The notes under the pieces: generated by a model
Database searches by the model: none
Told to the model about the DNA's origin: nothing
What the model saw: the letters and a program-made list of their open reading frames with translations, nothing else
NCBI GenBank assembly: GCA_937125395.1
Contig: CAKZLI010000044.1
Location: 46,092-110,091, forward strand
Origin: an uncultured Glaciecola sp.
GTDB taxonomy: Bacteria > Pseudomonadota > Gammaproteobacteria > Enterobacterales > Alteromonadaceae
Direction of reading: 5' to 3'
DNA length: 64,000 nucleotides
Position numbers and translations under genes: made by a program
Shown: positions 45,822 to 57,400 of the stretch, piece by piece
Position numbering within the stretch: the first letter of the stretch is position 1
Layout: the number at the start of each line of letters is the position of its first letter

Positions 45822-48755
45822 TTAATAAAAAGAATAGTTTACGTTTAGTAAGTATGAAGGACCAAACTGACGGTTTGTGGTAGCAATACCATTACCATCA
45901 CGAGTCGCTTCGTCTTCGTCGGTTAAGTTAGTACCTTGCAGAGATACTTTAAGACCGTTTAACGCGTCCATACCAGACTCAGAGAAGTCATAGCTGATTT
46001 GTGCATCAATAAGTGATACACCATCACGGCTTGCTTCAGCAATCTTGTTTGAACCACCGCGCTCATAAGTCGTGAAACCATCACGCTCAGTGGCAGCAAC
46101 ACGTACTTCAAAGCCATTATTTTCATAATAAGCAGTTAATGAATATACGCTGTCAGATTGACCTGGGATACTTGCGCCATTTTCAAGCTCAGCATCGATT
46201 AAGGTAGCAGAAGCTGCCACACCAAAACCGTCTAGTGAATCATTGATCATGCTAAGAGGAATATTTGCAGTCAGCTCGATTCCTTTAACTTGGCCCGTTA
46301 AGCCATCTTCGAAGAAAGAGTAAGCACCAAAATCAGGTGGTGTCACTAAATCGCCTTGTGAATATGCTGTATTCTCTGGACCATATACGCCATCTTGATC
46401 GATAACACGGTCATGGAAACCAGGGATAAAGTAGTTTGCACCACCGTTAGTAGGATCGTTAGTGAAATCGATATATTCGTTTCCATCACGAGTCCAGTTA
46501 ACTAAATCTTTAAAGAATACGGCAACAGACACATAACCTTCATCATCGAAGTAGTTTTCGTATGAAATATCAAAGTTATTTGACTCTAATGGACGTAACG
46601 TTGGGTTACCCGTAACTTTAGACCAAGGTGAACCATTTGCTTGTACTGACTCAAGAGTGTTCGGCGTCGCAATCAAATCGATGTTCTGGTTGAATTTGAC
46701 AAAACCAGATGCACGCATTTGGTCAATTCGAGCACGAGAAATTGTTTTCGACGCAGCTAAACGTACAAACTGATTATCTGCAACTTCAGCAGTGATGTTG
46801 AAGCTTGGTAGCATATGCGTGTACTTGTCACCAGCAGTGATTTTACAGCTCTCATCAACCACACCATTGTTGTCGTCATCACATACTGCAAAGTTATCAC
46901 CGACTACACCGATGAAACCAGAAGAAGACTGATCACTACGAACATACTGTAAACCAACATTACCAAATACAGGCATATTGTTGAATTCAGTTTCAAAATC
47001 GGCTTTAACGAAGAATGTAGTAACACGCTCATCTACAGTAAAGGTATCACCTAAACGATCTGGCTCAAGTAGGCCGGCGTCGTTTAATGTATAAGTACCG
47101 TCAAAGTATGGTGCAAAACCATCATACGCAACAACTTGACCTAAACCAGCCCAGCTTAAATCAGCTAAACCGTATACATATTCACTAGGAATAGAGGTTG
47201 AGTTAGGGTAAGAATCAGCAGTAGCGAATAAGCCTTTGTTGATTTTTTCTTTAAAACGGTCACTGATGTGAAGACCGGCAACAACGCTTGTGAACAACTC
47301 GCCATCAAGCTCACCTGTTACTTCAAATTTAGCTGTTGTTAATTCTTCAGCAAAATCTGCATAGTTCATGAAACCATCTTGTGCATTTAAGTAGCTGAAC
47401 GGTTCGCCGTTTGCTTGTAATGCTGTAGTCGTGAACTGACTACCGATGTTAGCCATACCACCGCCCCATACTTGTGGGCCAGTTAGTTGCAGTGCACTGG
47501 CATCGCCAAATGCTTCAAGACCAGTTTGACCAGTAAAGAAGACACCGTCGTTGCTCATTTCAAATGAACGTGTACCTAATTGGTCTGAGTTCAATGAACC
47601 TGAACGAGCTAAACCTGCATAAGACTCTGCACGTAAGTCACGCTTAGATGATTCGCTAGACGCTAAATCTACTTCTACTGACCAAGTATCATCGATTGCA
47701 TAATTGACGTTAAGGCCGTACGCTTCCAAAGAGCCGTCTTTTTGTAATGGATCGGTACGAAGTACTGGGTTAACACCAACTTGGTTACCGCTAACGTTGT
47801 TACCAGAACCAGAATATACAGGGTTACCATCAGCGTCTACTTCTAATGAAAACGGTTCGATGAAACCACGTAATACACCTGAATCAGAATAGCTAATATC
47901 TAAAACATCAACAACGATATCTAACGCATCGCTTGGTTGAAATTGTAATACTGCAGATACTGTATCACGCTCTAGTAACGTAGACTGATTATTTAAATCC
48001 ATACCAGCTGGGACAAAATCATCACCATTGTTTTGAGCATTGTAACCCCAAACACCATATTTACGTTGGTTGTTTGGTGATTCTGTTGACGCTACGGCTA
48101 CTGCTAGACCAATTGTATCGTCAGCAAATTTTTCTACGAATGATAAGGCAAAACGTTTGCCTGTATTATCAAATTCTGGATTATCAGAATCGTTACCGGC
48201 TTGCTCATAGCTGCCGTTGACAGTAAGAGTTCGTTTTGCAGATAGTGGACGAACAGTTTGTAAGTCGACTGTACCACCGATACCTTGCGTAGTTAACGCC
48301 GCATCAGCAGTTTTGTATATAGTTGCACCAGTCATGATCTCTGAAGGATACAGATCATATTCAACACCACGGTTATCACCGATACCGATCAATTCGCGAC
48401 CGTTAAGGCTTGTACCTGTGAAATCTTCTTTAAAACCACGAACAGAAATACCTGAAGTACGTCCGCCAACACGCTCACCGGCTAGGCCAGGAAGACGAGC
48501 AAGTGATTCTGCAATTGAAGAATCGGGTAATTTACCGATGTCTTCTGCTGAAATCGCTTCTACGATTGATTTGTTATCTTGCTTAACCGCTTGCGCACGG
48601 ATAAGTGAACCACGAATACCACTTACTGCTATGACTTCAACATCATCTGCAACTTCGTTAGTATTTGCTTGCTGTGCTATTGAAGCACCAGAATACATTG
48701 CTGCAGATACCGCTAAAGATATGATTGCAGGCTTAAAGATTTTATTAGTTTTCAT
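45822..48755 (-). CDS. TonB-dependent outer-membrane receptor
   Basis: A 977-residue receptor with a signal peptide (cleavage after about residue 27, SIAQQ), a TonB-box-like VEVIAVSGIRGS, a plug domain (KLPDSSIAESLARLPG, ISVRGFKEDFTG) and a 22-strand barrel ending in NVNYSFY with a terminal aromatic. This form, with the VSGIRGSL opening, is abundant in Alteromonadales, Caulobacter and Xanthomonas and often imports glycans or other complex substrates. It stands first before two halogenase-like genes, an arrangement repeated in such genomes. Its ligand is unknown. Confidence 0.93.
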   Translation of the reverse strand: MKTNKIFKPAIISLAVSAAMYSGASIAQQANTNEVADDVEVIAVSGIRGSLIRAQAVKQDNKSIVEAISAEDIGKLPDSSIAESLARLPGLAGERVGGRTSGISVRGFKEDFTGTSLNGRELIGIGDNRGVEYDLYPSEIMTGATIYKTADAALTTQGIGGTVDLQTVRPLSAKRTLTVNGSYEQAGNDSDNPEFDNTGKRFALSFVEKFADDTIGLAVAVASTESPNNQRKYGVWGYNAQNNGDDFVPAGMDLNNQSTLLERDTVSAVLQFQPSDALDIVVDVLDISYSDSGVLRGFIEPFSLEVDADGNPVYSGSGNNVSGNQVGVNPVLRTDPLQKDGSLEAYGLNVNYAIDDTWSVEVDLASSESSKRDLRAESYAGLARSGSLNSDQLGTRSFEMSNDGVFFTGQTGLEAFGDASALQLTGPQVWGGGMANIGSQFTTTALQANGEPFSYLNAQDGFMNYADFAEELTTAKFEVTGELDGELFTSVVAGLHISDRFKEKINKGLFATADSYPNSTSIPSEYVYGLADLSWAGLGQVVAYDGFAPYFDGTYTLNDAGLLEPDRLGDTFTVDERVTTFFVKADFETEFNNMPVFGNVGLQYVRSDQSSSGFIGVVGDNFAVCDDDNNGVVDESCKITAGDKYTHMLPSFNITAEVADNQFVRLAASKTISRARIDQMRASGFVKFNQNIDLIATPNTLESVQANGSPWSKVTGNPTLRPLESNNFDISYENYFDDEGYVSVAVFFKDLVNWTRDGNEYIDFTNDPTNGGANYFIPGFHDRVIDQDGVYGPENTAYSQGDLVTPPDFGAYSFFEDGLTGQVKGIELTANIPLSMINDSLDGFGVAASATLIDAELENGASIPGQSDSVYSLTAYYENNGFEVRVAATERDGFTTYERGGSNKIAEASRDGVSLIDAQISYDFSESGMDALNGLKVSLQGTNLTDEDEATRDGNGIATTNRQFGPSYLLNVNYSFY

Positions 48756-48787
48756 GTGTGTGTGTCCTGTAATTTCCCGAATCGAGA

Positions 48788-48815
48788 CCGTAACAGATGT
48801 TACGAGGATGTAACA
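48788..48815. promoter_or_regulatory. Overlapping inverted repeats upstream of the TonB receptor
   Basis: GTAAC-AGAT-GTTAC and TGTTAC-GAGGAT-GTAACA share their middle arm. They lie 35-60 bases before the receptor start and look like a regulator-binding site. The rest of the 268-base gap to the Prx-Grx gene is AT-rich. Confidence 0.5.
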
Positions 48816-49023
48816 ATAATGAAATTAAATGTATAAATCAAGATTTTTCTTAATTGATTAAGTAAATAACTGTAACGATGTCATAACATTCAATTTGAAT
48901 AGTAAAAATGCAAGCTTAAGAGGATTTTCTGATTAGCTTAATCGTATTTATTTATTTGCTTGTTTATACGATAAATTCTATATTTAAGCATCGTTAATCC
49001 AAAACCACTACAAAGGAAATTTC

Positions 49024-49770
49024 ATGTCTACAAATCAACATTTTACCGACAAATCAGGTTCTCCGGTTCCACATGTTACTTGGCCAATTCGTGCTGGTGA
49101 TGAGTGGCAAACACTGGACAGCGACGCATTGTTTGCGGGTAGAAAGGTCGTACTTTTTTCCTTACCTGGTGCGTTTACACCTACTTGCTCATCCACCCAT
49201 TTACCCCGTTACAATCAACTAGCAAAAACGTTTAAAGACGCTGGAGTTGATGAAATTTGTTGCGTTTCAGTTAATGATACATTTGTGATGAACTCATGGT
49301 TAGCTGATCAAGAAGCAGATAACATTACCTTTATCCCTGATGGTAACGGTGAATTTACCGAAAAGATGGGCTTGCTTGTCGATAAATCAGCGATCGGATT
49401 TGGCAAGCGCAGCTGGCGTTATTCAATGTTAGTCAACGACGGTATCATCGAAAAAATGTTCATTGAGCCTGACTTACCTGGCGACCCATTTGAAGTGTCT
49501 GATGCAGATACGATGCTTGCATATGTAGATGCGAATGCTTCTGCACCAGAGGATATTTCGTTGTTTACCAAGCCTGGTTGTCAATTTTGTCACATTGCGA
49601 AAACAGCACTTGATGATGCTGGTTTACAATATGAAGAAATCACCATGGGTAAAGGCGCGTCATTAACTTCTCTGAAAGCGATTACAGGCCATGAAACGGT
49701 ACCACAAGTATTTATTGGCGGAAAATATATCGGTGATAGTGAAGCACTTGTCAGTTATCTAAAAGGTTAA
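49024..49770 (+). CDS. Peroxiredoxin-glutaredoxin fusion
   Basis: A 248-residue hybrid enzyme. Residues 1-165 are a Prx5-type peroxiredoxin with the peroxidatic Cys at 55 (GAFTPTCSSTHLPRY). Residues 175-248 are a glutaredoxin with CQFC at 186-189 and the glutathione-binding TVPQVFIGG. The fusion lets glutathione directly recycle the peroxidase, as in Haemophilus PGdx. A 7-base inverted repeat (ATCGTAT, 48941-48947; ATACGAT, 48966-48972) precedes it. It ends in a four-base overlap with the convergent TpsB gene. Confidence 0.94.
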   Translation: MSTNQHFTDKSGSPVPHVTWPIRAGDEWQTLDSDALFAGRKVVLFSLPGAFTPTCSSTHLPRYNQLAKTFKDAGVDEICCVSVNDTFVMNSWLADQEADNITFIPDGNGEFTEKMGLLVDKSAIGFGKRSWRYSMLVNDGIIEKMFIEPDLPGDPFEVSDADTMLAYVDANASAPEDISLFTKPGCQFCHIAKTALDDAGLQYEEITMGKGASLTSLKAITGHETVPQVFIGGKYIGDSEALVSYLKG

Positions 49771-51443
49771 AAGGCATGTCTAAAATTCGCCCATAACATA
49801 GGTGAACTATTAGTGTTGTCTGATTGCGAAGCGCCACCGACCAAGTGCTTCGCTGCTGTCACCTCATAGCTTAATTCTTTATAGCTCGCTCGCACCCCAA
49901 TTCCTATACCGGATAAAGTACGTCGGTTATTTATTGGGTCCCATCGCTTTGCGTTTTTCCATCCCATCGCTACATCATAAAAAACAAATGCACTTGCTTC
50001 TCCCATCGCATAACGTATCTCAATTTGACTCATCAATGCTTTATCTGATGCTGCTTCACCGCTCGGAAAAGCCCTCACTGATTGCGCTCCCCCTAAAGAC
50101 ATATCTTCAGAACTGTCGAGATTGGTATTACTCCATTGACCTTGAACATGTGCAAATAAGGTAAGTTTTTCATCTATTTTTTGTAACCGACTAATATCAA
50201 TATTCAGCTTACTAAAAAACCCTTGAGTATTAGCCGTCCTTTGATCTTGCTCTCTTGCACTGAGTGTTTGAATGGTCAAGTCACCAACCGTGGCTTCAAT
50301 TCTACCATATGTGATTCCTCCACCACTAAACGCATCTTGCCAATTAAAATGCACTGACATTGGAACTACGAGTGCATTTTTTGAAGCGCTAATTCCAATA
50401 CTCGTATCAGTGAATTGTTTATATTTTAGTTGGACTTGTAAATCTACTTTTTGTTGCTTATCTCGTACTAGTGGATAAGACGCGTTTAATGCTGTGACCC
50501 TTGCAATACCCTGTGCATCAAGTCCTTGAAGACTGGCGTCAATTTCTGCAATTTGGTAATCAGTCTTCAGCAACGACATGCCCATTCGCATGCCCTTGTA
50601 ACCGACCAACCGATCATAATTGAGTGAACCAAATAATAAATGCTCATTAGAAATCAATATACTGCCTTGCAATTGATCACCCGCACTCAATACATTATTG
50701 TCACCTACGTAACCCATTAACCTGTATGGCCCTATGTAACGGCTACCATAATTATCTAAACTGACAAAAGAAGAACGTGTTGCCACTTTATCCATGTCAA
50801 TAATTAAATCTCCAGTGCCGGCAATTGCACCTGGCTTCATAAGCGATTTGATTGAAAAACCGGGGATGTCGTGTAATATTGAAACTGTTTGTTGGAGCTC
50901 TTTTGCACGGATGATAGAGCCTGGGGACAGCGGATTAACAAATCCGGCTAATTCAATCTCAGCTTCACCTTCAATGCGTACATCTCCATAGTACCCCTCT
51001 GCAATTGCAATATTCAGTACACCATTGTTCAATTGCTGGGCAGGTAAAAAACCTTTCGCAAACAGGTAACCATTATTTCGATAATGCTCACTGATAACAT
51101 TCGCTAATCCTCGTAATTGACCTAAATCAAATTCTTGACCTCGAATATCACCAATAACTGTCGCTAACTCACTATTTGAATAAACGGTATTACCTGAAAA
51201 TTGAATTGACGTTAACTGGACTTTCATCCCTCCAGGTTGTTCTTTAAGCAGTGATGGGGAAGGGATATCAGTAGATTGATTCTCTGATATTTTTAGCGGG
51301 TATTCTTCTGGTAGAGTTTGTTTAAGAATTTGCCCTGCTGTTGGTACCTCTAAAGTTTGTGAGATAGCCTGATGACAAGCTGTAACACTCATTAATAATG
51401 TGGTCGCTGCGGTTAATATATTTTTATATTTGGTATTTTTCAT
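49767..51443 (-). CDS. TpsB/ShlB/FhaC-type outer-membrane transporter
   Basis: A 558-residue two-partner secretion pore that exports the adjacent TpsA. A signal peptide (about 1-29, ending HQAISQ), a POTRA pair (about 55-200, with VQLTSIQFSGNTVYS) and a 16-strand barrel follow one another. The L6-loop motif appears as SVRAFPSGEA in place of VRGY. The barrel ends in ANFRHAF. The start at 51443 is two bases after the TpsA stop; an ATG at 51461 inside TpsA is less likely. Coupled expression with TpsA is expected. Confidence 0.92.
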   Translation of the reverse strand: MKNTKYKNILTAATTLLMSVTACHQAISQTLEVPTAGQILKQTLPEEYPLKISENQSTDIPSPSLLKEQPGGMKVQLTSIQFSGNTVYSNSELATVIGDIRGQEFDLGQLRGLANVISEHYRNNGYLFAKGFLPAQQLNNGVLNIAIAEGYYGDVRIEGEAEIELAGFVNPLSPGSIIRAKELQQTVSILHDIPGFSIKSLMKPGAIAGTGDLIIDMDKVATRSSFVSLDNYGSRYIGPYRLMGYVGDNNVLSAGDQLQGSILISNEHLLFGSLNYDRLVGYKGMRMGMSLLKTDYQIAEIDASLQGLDAQGIARVTALNASYPLVRDKQQKVDLQVQLKYKQFTDTSIGISASKNALVVPMSVHFNWQDAFSGGGITYGRIEATVGDLTIQTLSAREQDQRTANTQGFFSKLNIDISRLQKIDEKLTLFAHVQGQWSNTNLDSSEDMSLGGAQSVRAFPSGEAASDKALMSQIEIRYAMGEASAFVFYDVAMGWKNAKRWDPINNRRTLSGIGIGVRASYKELSYEVTAAKHLVGGASQSDNTNSSPMLWANFRHAF

Positions 51444-51444
51444 T

Positions 51445-54400
51445 CTAATCTTGCGGTTCACTTTGTAAAGGGTTTTGAGCGTCTGCCGGACGGTTTAAGA
51501 GCTGGATATCTGGGCTACTCACTCCGCCATTTACTACAAATATATTTACCTTATCGTTAATAGTCGATAGGTCTACATCAGCCAAATCAGATTCTTGAGT
51601 GATATTAATTAACGTAATATCTGTGTCTTGAGATTGTAGATTCAGAGGTGCAACTATTATAGGATTAAGCGCATTATTGAGCGGAGACGGTGACTCAGTA
51701 GCAACCATTCTTTCAGCATCACCGGTGCTTACGACGGTACTGTTTTCAGTAGTATTATCACCTTGAATAGATACATTCTGTGCATTGATGACCACCCCAG
51801 CTTGGAAATCATTATTGATATCATCTAAGGTGACAGTATTGTCTCCTGCATCTATATTGACTATGCCGTTGACACTTATAGAACCACTTTGAGTAACATC
51901 GCCTTCACTGATAATTATGACATCGCCAGCGACACTAAGCTCGCCAAATTCGGTACTTCCCCCTTGTGAAGTGGTAGTCGTTAATGTGCCAGTCTCACCT
52001 GTAACAAACAAATCCCCACCCGCCACAATTGTACTATTTTCACTAACATCCAACGTGATATTCAATTCATTGATATCTACAATATCTAAATTATTGCTTG
52101 CTACAGTTACTCCACCTTGGAAGTCATTGGTTGCAGAGGTTAAGGTGACATCAAACCGTTCATCATCATTACTAACCGCATTAATTACTGTCTCACCTGC
52201 AACGTCAATAGTAGTATTAGCAGCCTGAGTCACTTCACCATCGCTGCTCAACGCCAAATCGTTCTCAACTTGAATATTACCAATTTGCGTGTCCGCGTTA
52301 CCGTCTTCAATCAAGGCACTACCAGCTACGATAATCGTACCATCTGAATTTTGATTAAAACTCTCTGATACGACGAATTGCTGTTGTGCCTCAATAGAAC
52401 CAGCCGATTGCTCAAGCGTATTTGCGGTAAAGGTACCTTCAATTGAATGTTGTCCCCCAGTTTGAACAAAATTATTCACGGACATACCGCCTGCACCAAC
52501 CTGCAGTGTGCCATTACTTTGAATTAAGTTACCCTCGACTACAAGACTATCGACATTTACCGGAATAAAGGAGTCTGTTGTTGTGGCTGAATTTTCAGGA
52601 TCAAAGTTGACGGTAATAGCTTCAGGAATAGTCACGTTAGCAACATTACTCGCATCCGGGACAGCTCCACCTGCCCAATTAATAGGGTCAAACCAATTAC
52701 CTTCTTGTCCACCCACCCAGATAACGGAGTCTAGACGCTCAATACTCGCTGTTAAAACAACTAATTCAGAATTAAGCATATAGTTATTAGAATCAACACC
52801 ACTGAGCATAATGCCACTAATATTAACAAGTTTATCCATCCCTACATTTTTATCTGCAAATAGGGATGTTTGTTCTATGCTAACCATATCATTTTCAAAA
52901 ATGTCTTCGGTACTCACATTCACATTTACTGTATTAGTACCGTCATAAATTTTATCATCTGCGTTATAGCTTAGCGTCACTTGTTTGGTTGATATATCTG
53001 CGATTAAGCCGCTTTGCTGTATCAGGTTATAGTTGTCTGCATCAGCACCACTAATAGTATTACCGGTAACAGTCACGGTTTTATCTGTGTCAGCGTTTTT
53101 GTCTGCAAATACGCCTGTTGCTGTGCCACTTATCGTCACTGAATCAGAGCCAAGAGCTGCAATCGCTGCTGTACCGGAAAGTGAAGCCGTTATATTAGTG
53201 TCATAGACTTTATCGCTGGCGGTTAGGCCAGTGACGGCTAAATCGGCTTTGCTGATATCGGCGGTTAAGCCGCTTTGCTGTATCAGGTTGTAGTTACCAG
53301 CATCGATGCCAGTAATGGTATTACCGGTGACCGTTACTGCTTTATCCGTATCAACATCCTTATCGTCAAACGAGCCTGTTGCTGTGCCACCTAAGGTTAT
53401 CGTATCTCCGGTTAAAGCCGTGATCGTCGCTGTGCCAGTAAGGGTCGCCGCAGTACCTGCATCATAGACTTTATCGCTGGCAGTTAAGCCAGTGACGGCT
53501 AAGTCGGCTTTGCTGATATCGGCTGTTAAGCCGCTTTGCTGTATCAGGTTATAGTTGTCTGCATCGGCACCACTAATAGTATTACCGGTAACAGTGACAG
53601 TTTTATCTGTGTCAGCATTTTTGTCTGTAAATGCACCCGTTGCTGTGCCACCTAAGGTTACCGTATCCCCTGTTAAAGCCGTGATCGCCGCTGTGCCAGT
53701 TAAAGCTGCTGTTGTATTTGTATCATAGACTTTATCGCTGGCGGTTAGGCCGTTGACGCTTAGCCCTTTTTTGTTTACAGTTAAAGTACCATTGGTAACA
53801 CCGCTAACACTGTAACCTAAAGCGGCTAAACCAGTAGCTGTAACCGTATAAGTATTCGCCTTTAGTTTGCCAGCATTTGAATTAGCTGCACCAACTATGG
53901 TTAAACCACTGGAGCTATCGCCATTAACTAAACCACCACCACCGATTAAGCTGAAGCTTGGGTTAGCGGCTCCGTAGGTTATGGTTTCAGATGAAATAGT
54001 GCCCGTTGCACTAGGTTGTTCTCGATAAACCGCAAATACCCCTGTAGTACTTAGGGCATTGGTAAAGTTTGTTGTTGTTTCGTCTGAGTTATATCTGAAG
54101 TTACCACTGCCATTGACGATCAAATCAGTCAGATCGTTACTATTACTGATATCGCCTGAATATAATATCGTATTGCCCGTGCTTGCAGTGAAGGTTGGCG
54201 AACTACTAATGATGATATTGCCACCGGTTGCCGTTCCTGCTGCAGTATCTTTGCCAGCGTTCAAAACGATACTGGTACCAGATACATTTTGAGAAACCGT
54301 TAAGTCGCCGGTCTGAGTGGCAACATCAATAGCACCGGTTGAACTAAGGCCGTTGGTAGCACCAACCGAGCTTAAGTTAAGTGCGCCACTGTTGATAAAC

Positions 54401-57400
54401 GAAATCGCGTCTGTGCCACTGGCAGCCAAGTTAGTTACTGTGTTTGATGCGCTATCTAAAGTGATAGTGCCATCTAGTAGCGCTAAATTATCTGCAACGA
54501 CATAGCCACTTGCGCCATCGGTAATGGTTCCAGAACCATCTAAGGTAATGGTGCTATTGGTCGCTTCCAATTTATTGTCGATTGTAATGTTGCCACCAAA
54601 AATATTAATTGGCCCAGCAATAGTCGTTGCACTAGCTATGGTTACGTTTGCGGTATTGGTAGGTTTTCCAATAGCTAAACCACTTAAATTACTTAAAAAG
54701 TTCCAGCTTGAAGTATCAAAAGCTGATGTGAAATTATCTTCCAAATAGGATTGAATAACTACATTGCCTTGATTTACATTACTGTCAGTATTACCAAGGT
54801 TTGTTGTAAAATTAGCAGTACCATCAAAGTTGACTGTTAGAGTTTTATTTGGGTTTATATTTAAAAATGCTTGGGAAGAGGTGTACTGCAAACTTCCGCT
54901 AGAGTTAATGGTAATATCGCCATCTGCAAATACTCTTGGGTTTACCCCGGTTCTCATTGCATTGCCAGTATAATTCGTTGCACTATTTATAGCGGTTATA
55001 GTTAAATCATTATCAACATCAAATACACCACTAGGGCTTGCAGGGTAGACACCACTAGACCCTAATCTTACACCGTAATTGGCTGCAGTAGGCGTCTCAC
55101 CACTGATGGTCAAATTATTTGCAAAAACTTGAAAATTCTGAGAATAGATGCCGTCATAGGCACCACTTGTTTTTCCTATTAAGGTAACATTACCTGCTGT
55201 TTCGCCCGTTTTTGTTGTATCAAATTTTATAAATTTAGAAGTAGTTGACGAGCCAAAATCAATACCATGAGCACTATTTGCTCCATGTGCAGCCCCCGAA
55301 GGCGCACTAGTACCTGCACCACCACCAAAAATGATATTCCCACCATTGGTAGTAAATACTTGGCCATTACTACTTAAATCAATATAGCCCGCGTCATTTG
55401 CATCGCTATCGGCCCAAAAAATAATATCACCACTATTTGTGGTGATTGTTTTATCTGTAGCTTGCGTAATGTTTCCACTAGCTTTTAATAGAATATCGCC
55501 ATCAGTTACACTTGAGGTATCTAGGTTTGCGTTGATAGCAATGTCGCCACCATACACTGAAATTGGCCCGGCAATAGAAGTTGCACTGCCTAACGTTATA
55601 TTGGCTGTGTTGGTACTTTTACCTAGGGTCAATCCTCCTAGCGTTGAGGCAAAATTAAAACCCGCGGTATTTGATGCAAATGCTGCGCTGAAGCTGTCAG
55701 CTTGTGACTGAACAACCAAGGTTCCAGCACCGCCTATACTGCTGCTGGCAAAGCTTGGGGTGTCATTTTCGATGATCACCTCACCATCACTTATAGTGGT
55801 AATACCGGTGAAAGTATTATCAGCACTGAGTGTTAACGTTCCAGTTCCTGTTTTTGTAAATGCTCCTGCTCCAGAAATAACGCCCGAAATGGTGTCATCG
55901 CCACTATCACCGGTAGTGAGGGTTTTGGTTCCTGCTAAATTAACGCTACCCGCACCACTTAAAGATTGGATTGTATCAGTTTCATCCACATCATAAGTTG
56001 CACCACTGGCGACCGTCACATCGGAGGTATCAGCTAAAGTGCCGGTGACATTTAATGTGCCTGCAGTAATCGTGGTAGATTCTGTGTAAGTGTTGTTCCC
56101 TGCAAGGGTTAACGTGCCGTTGGCTATTTTTTCAATGCCGAAGCCGCCGGTAACATCGCTACTCACTGTTAGCGCCGATCCCGCCACACTAAAAGTACTG
56201 TCTTTGGTTAAAGCAACATCACCCGACAAACTTGAAGTACCTGTTGATGTGGCTACTGTGCCACCTTCGACAGTTAAGTCTTCGGCAACTCCCGAGGCGC
56301 CTCTAATATCTAAAGTAGCACCGTCTGCAACAGTGGTTGTGCCGTCTGTTGTGCCTAAACCCGTTGCAGCAGTAATCGCTAACGTACCATTGCTAATAGT
56401 GGTATCGCCGGTATAGGTATTATTGCCCGTTAAAATAAGCGTGCCCGTACCGTCTTTTGACAAGGTGACATCGGTGCCATTTATCACATCTGAAATGGTG
56501 CTTTCGCTGCTATTTGAAATATTAATCGCAGCGCTGTCTTCTACGCTAATGCTATTCAATGCTACTGCGTCGGTGGTGATGGTGACATTTTTTAACTGAG
56601 TCGTTGCGCCGATTGCGCCAGCAATGGTGGTGTCGCCAGTGCCATTAGTACTAACCGTCAGGTTATGGGCACCATCAATGGTTGTAGTCGTGGTGATATT
56701 ACCGTTATTGGTGGTCGTGAGTACTGAGTTGCTGGTTAGCTTAACGGCACTTTGATAATTTTGATTTAATGCGCTGGTAACATCGCCGCCAATACTGGCA
56801 ACGCCCGTAACATCAATAGAGTTTACTGCACTGATATTAGCGGCTGTTTGCATACTGCCGTTAATATCGACGTCACCCACCTTTGCCGTACTACCAACAT
56901 TGGCGTTAAACTGTACTTTACCCGTATTTATATTTGTTGTGAGGTGTTTAGGATCTAACGCGTCTAGCGAATCAACAGTTGACTTAAAAATAATATCACT
57001 GTGGGTAGTGGTTAATACGGTGTCGTTAGCTAAGTTCACAGCTGCATCATAGATTTGTGTATTTTGAGTTGTAATTGTACCGTATAATGTGACATCACTG
57101 GTTGAAGTAATGTCTAGCGTGCCGATGGCTTTTGAAGTACCAATATCGCCAGTGAAAGTGATAATACCTGCACCTGAATTTATCGTTATATTGGAAGCTG
57201 CTAGATTTGTTTCTTTGACGTAGCCTGTTACTCCATACGCGCCAGTCTGAACTGAGTTAGGTCGCAAGTCATTCCATTTGCCTTCAGTGCCAAAAAATTG
57301 TCCTGCCCACTCTCCACCGGTCCCTATACCATTGGGCTCGCCTGATGCGAAATTATTATAAAAAGACGTGCCCTCGCCACCTTGAATAAAAAATGGCTGA

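Noticed and set aside
52940..53780. CRISPR array
   Set aside because: The repeats are long (about 260 bases), lie in frame within one coding region, and have no unique spacers.
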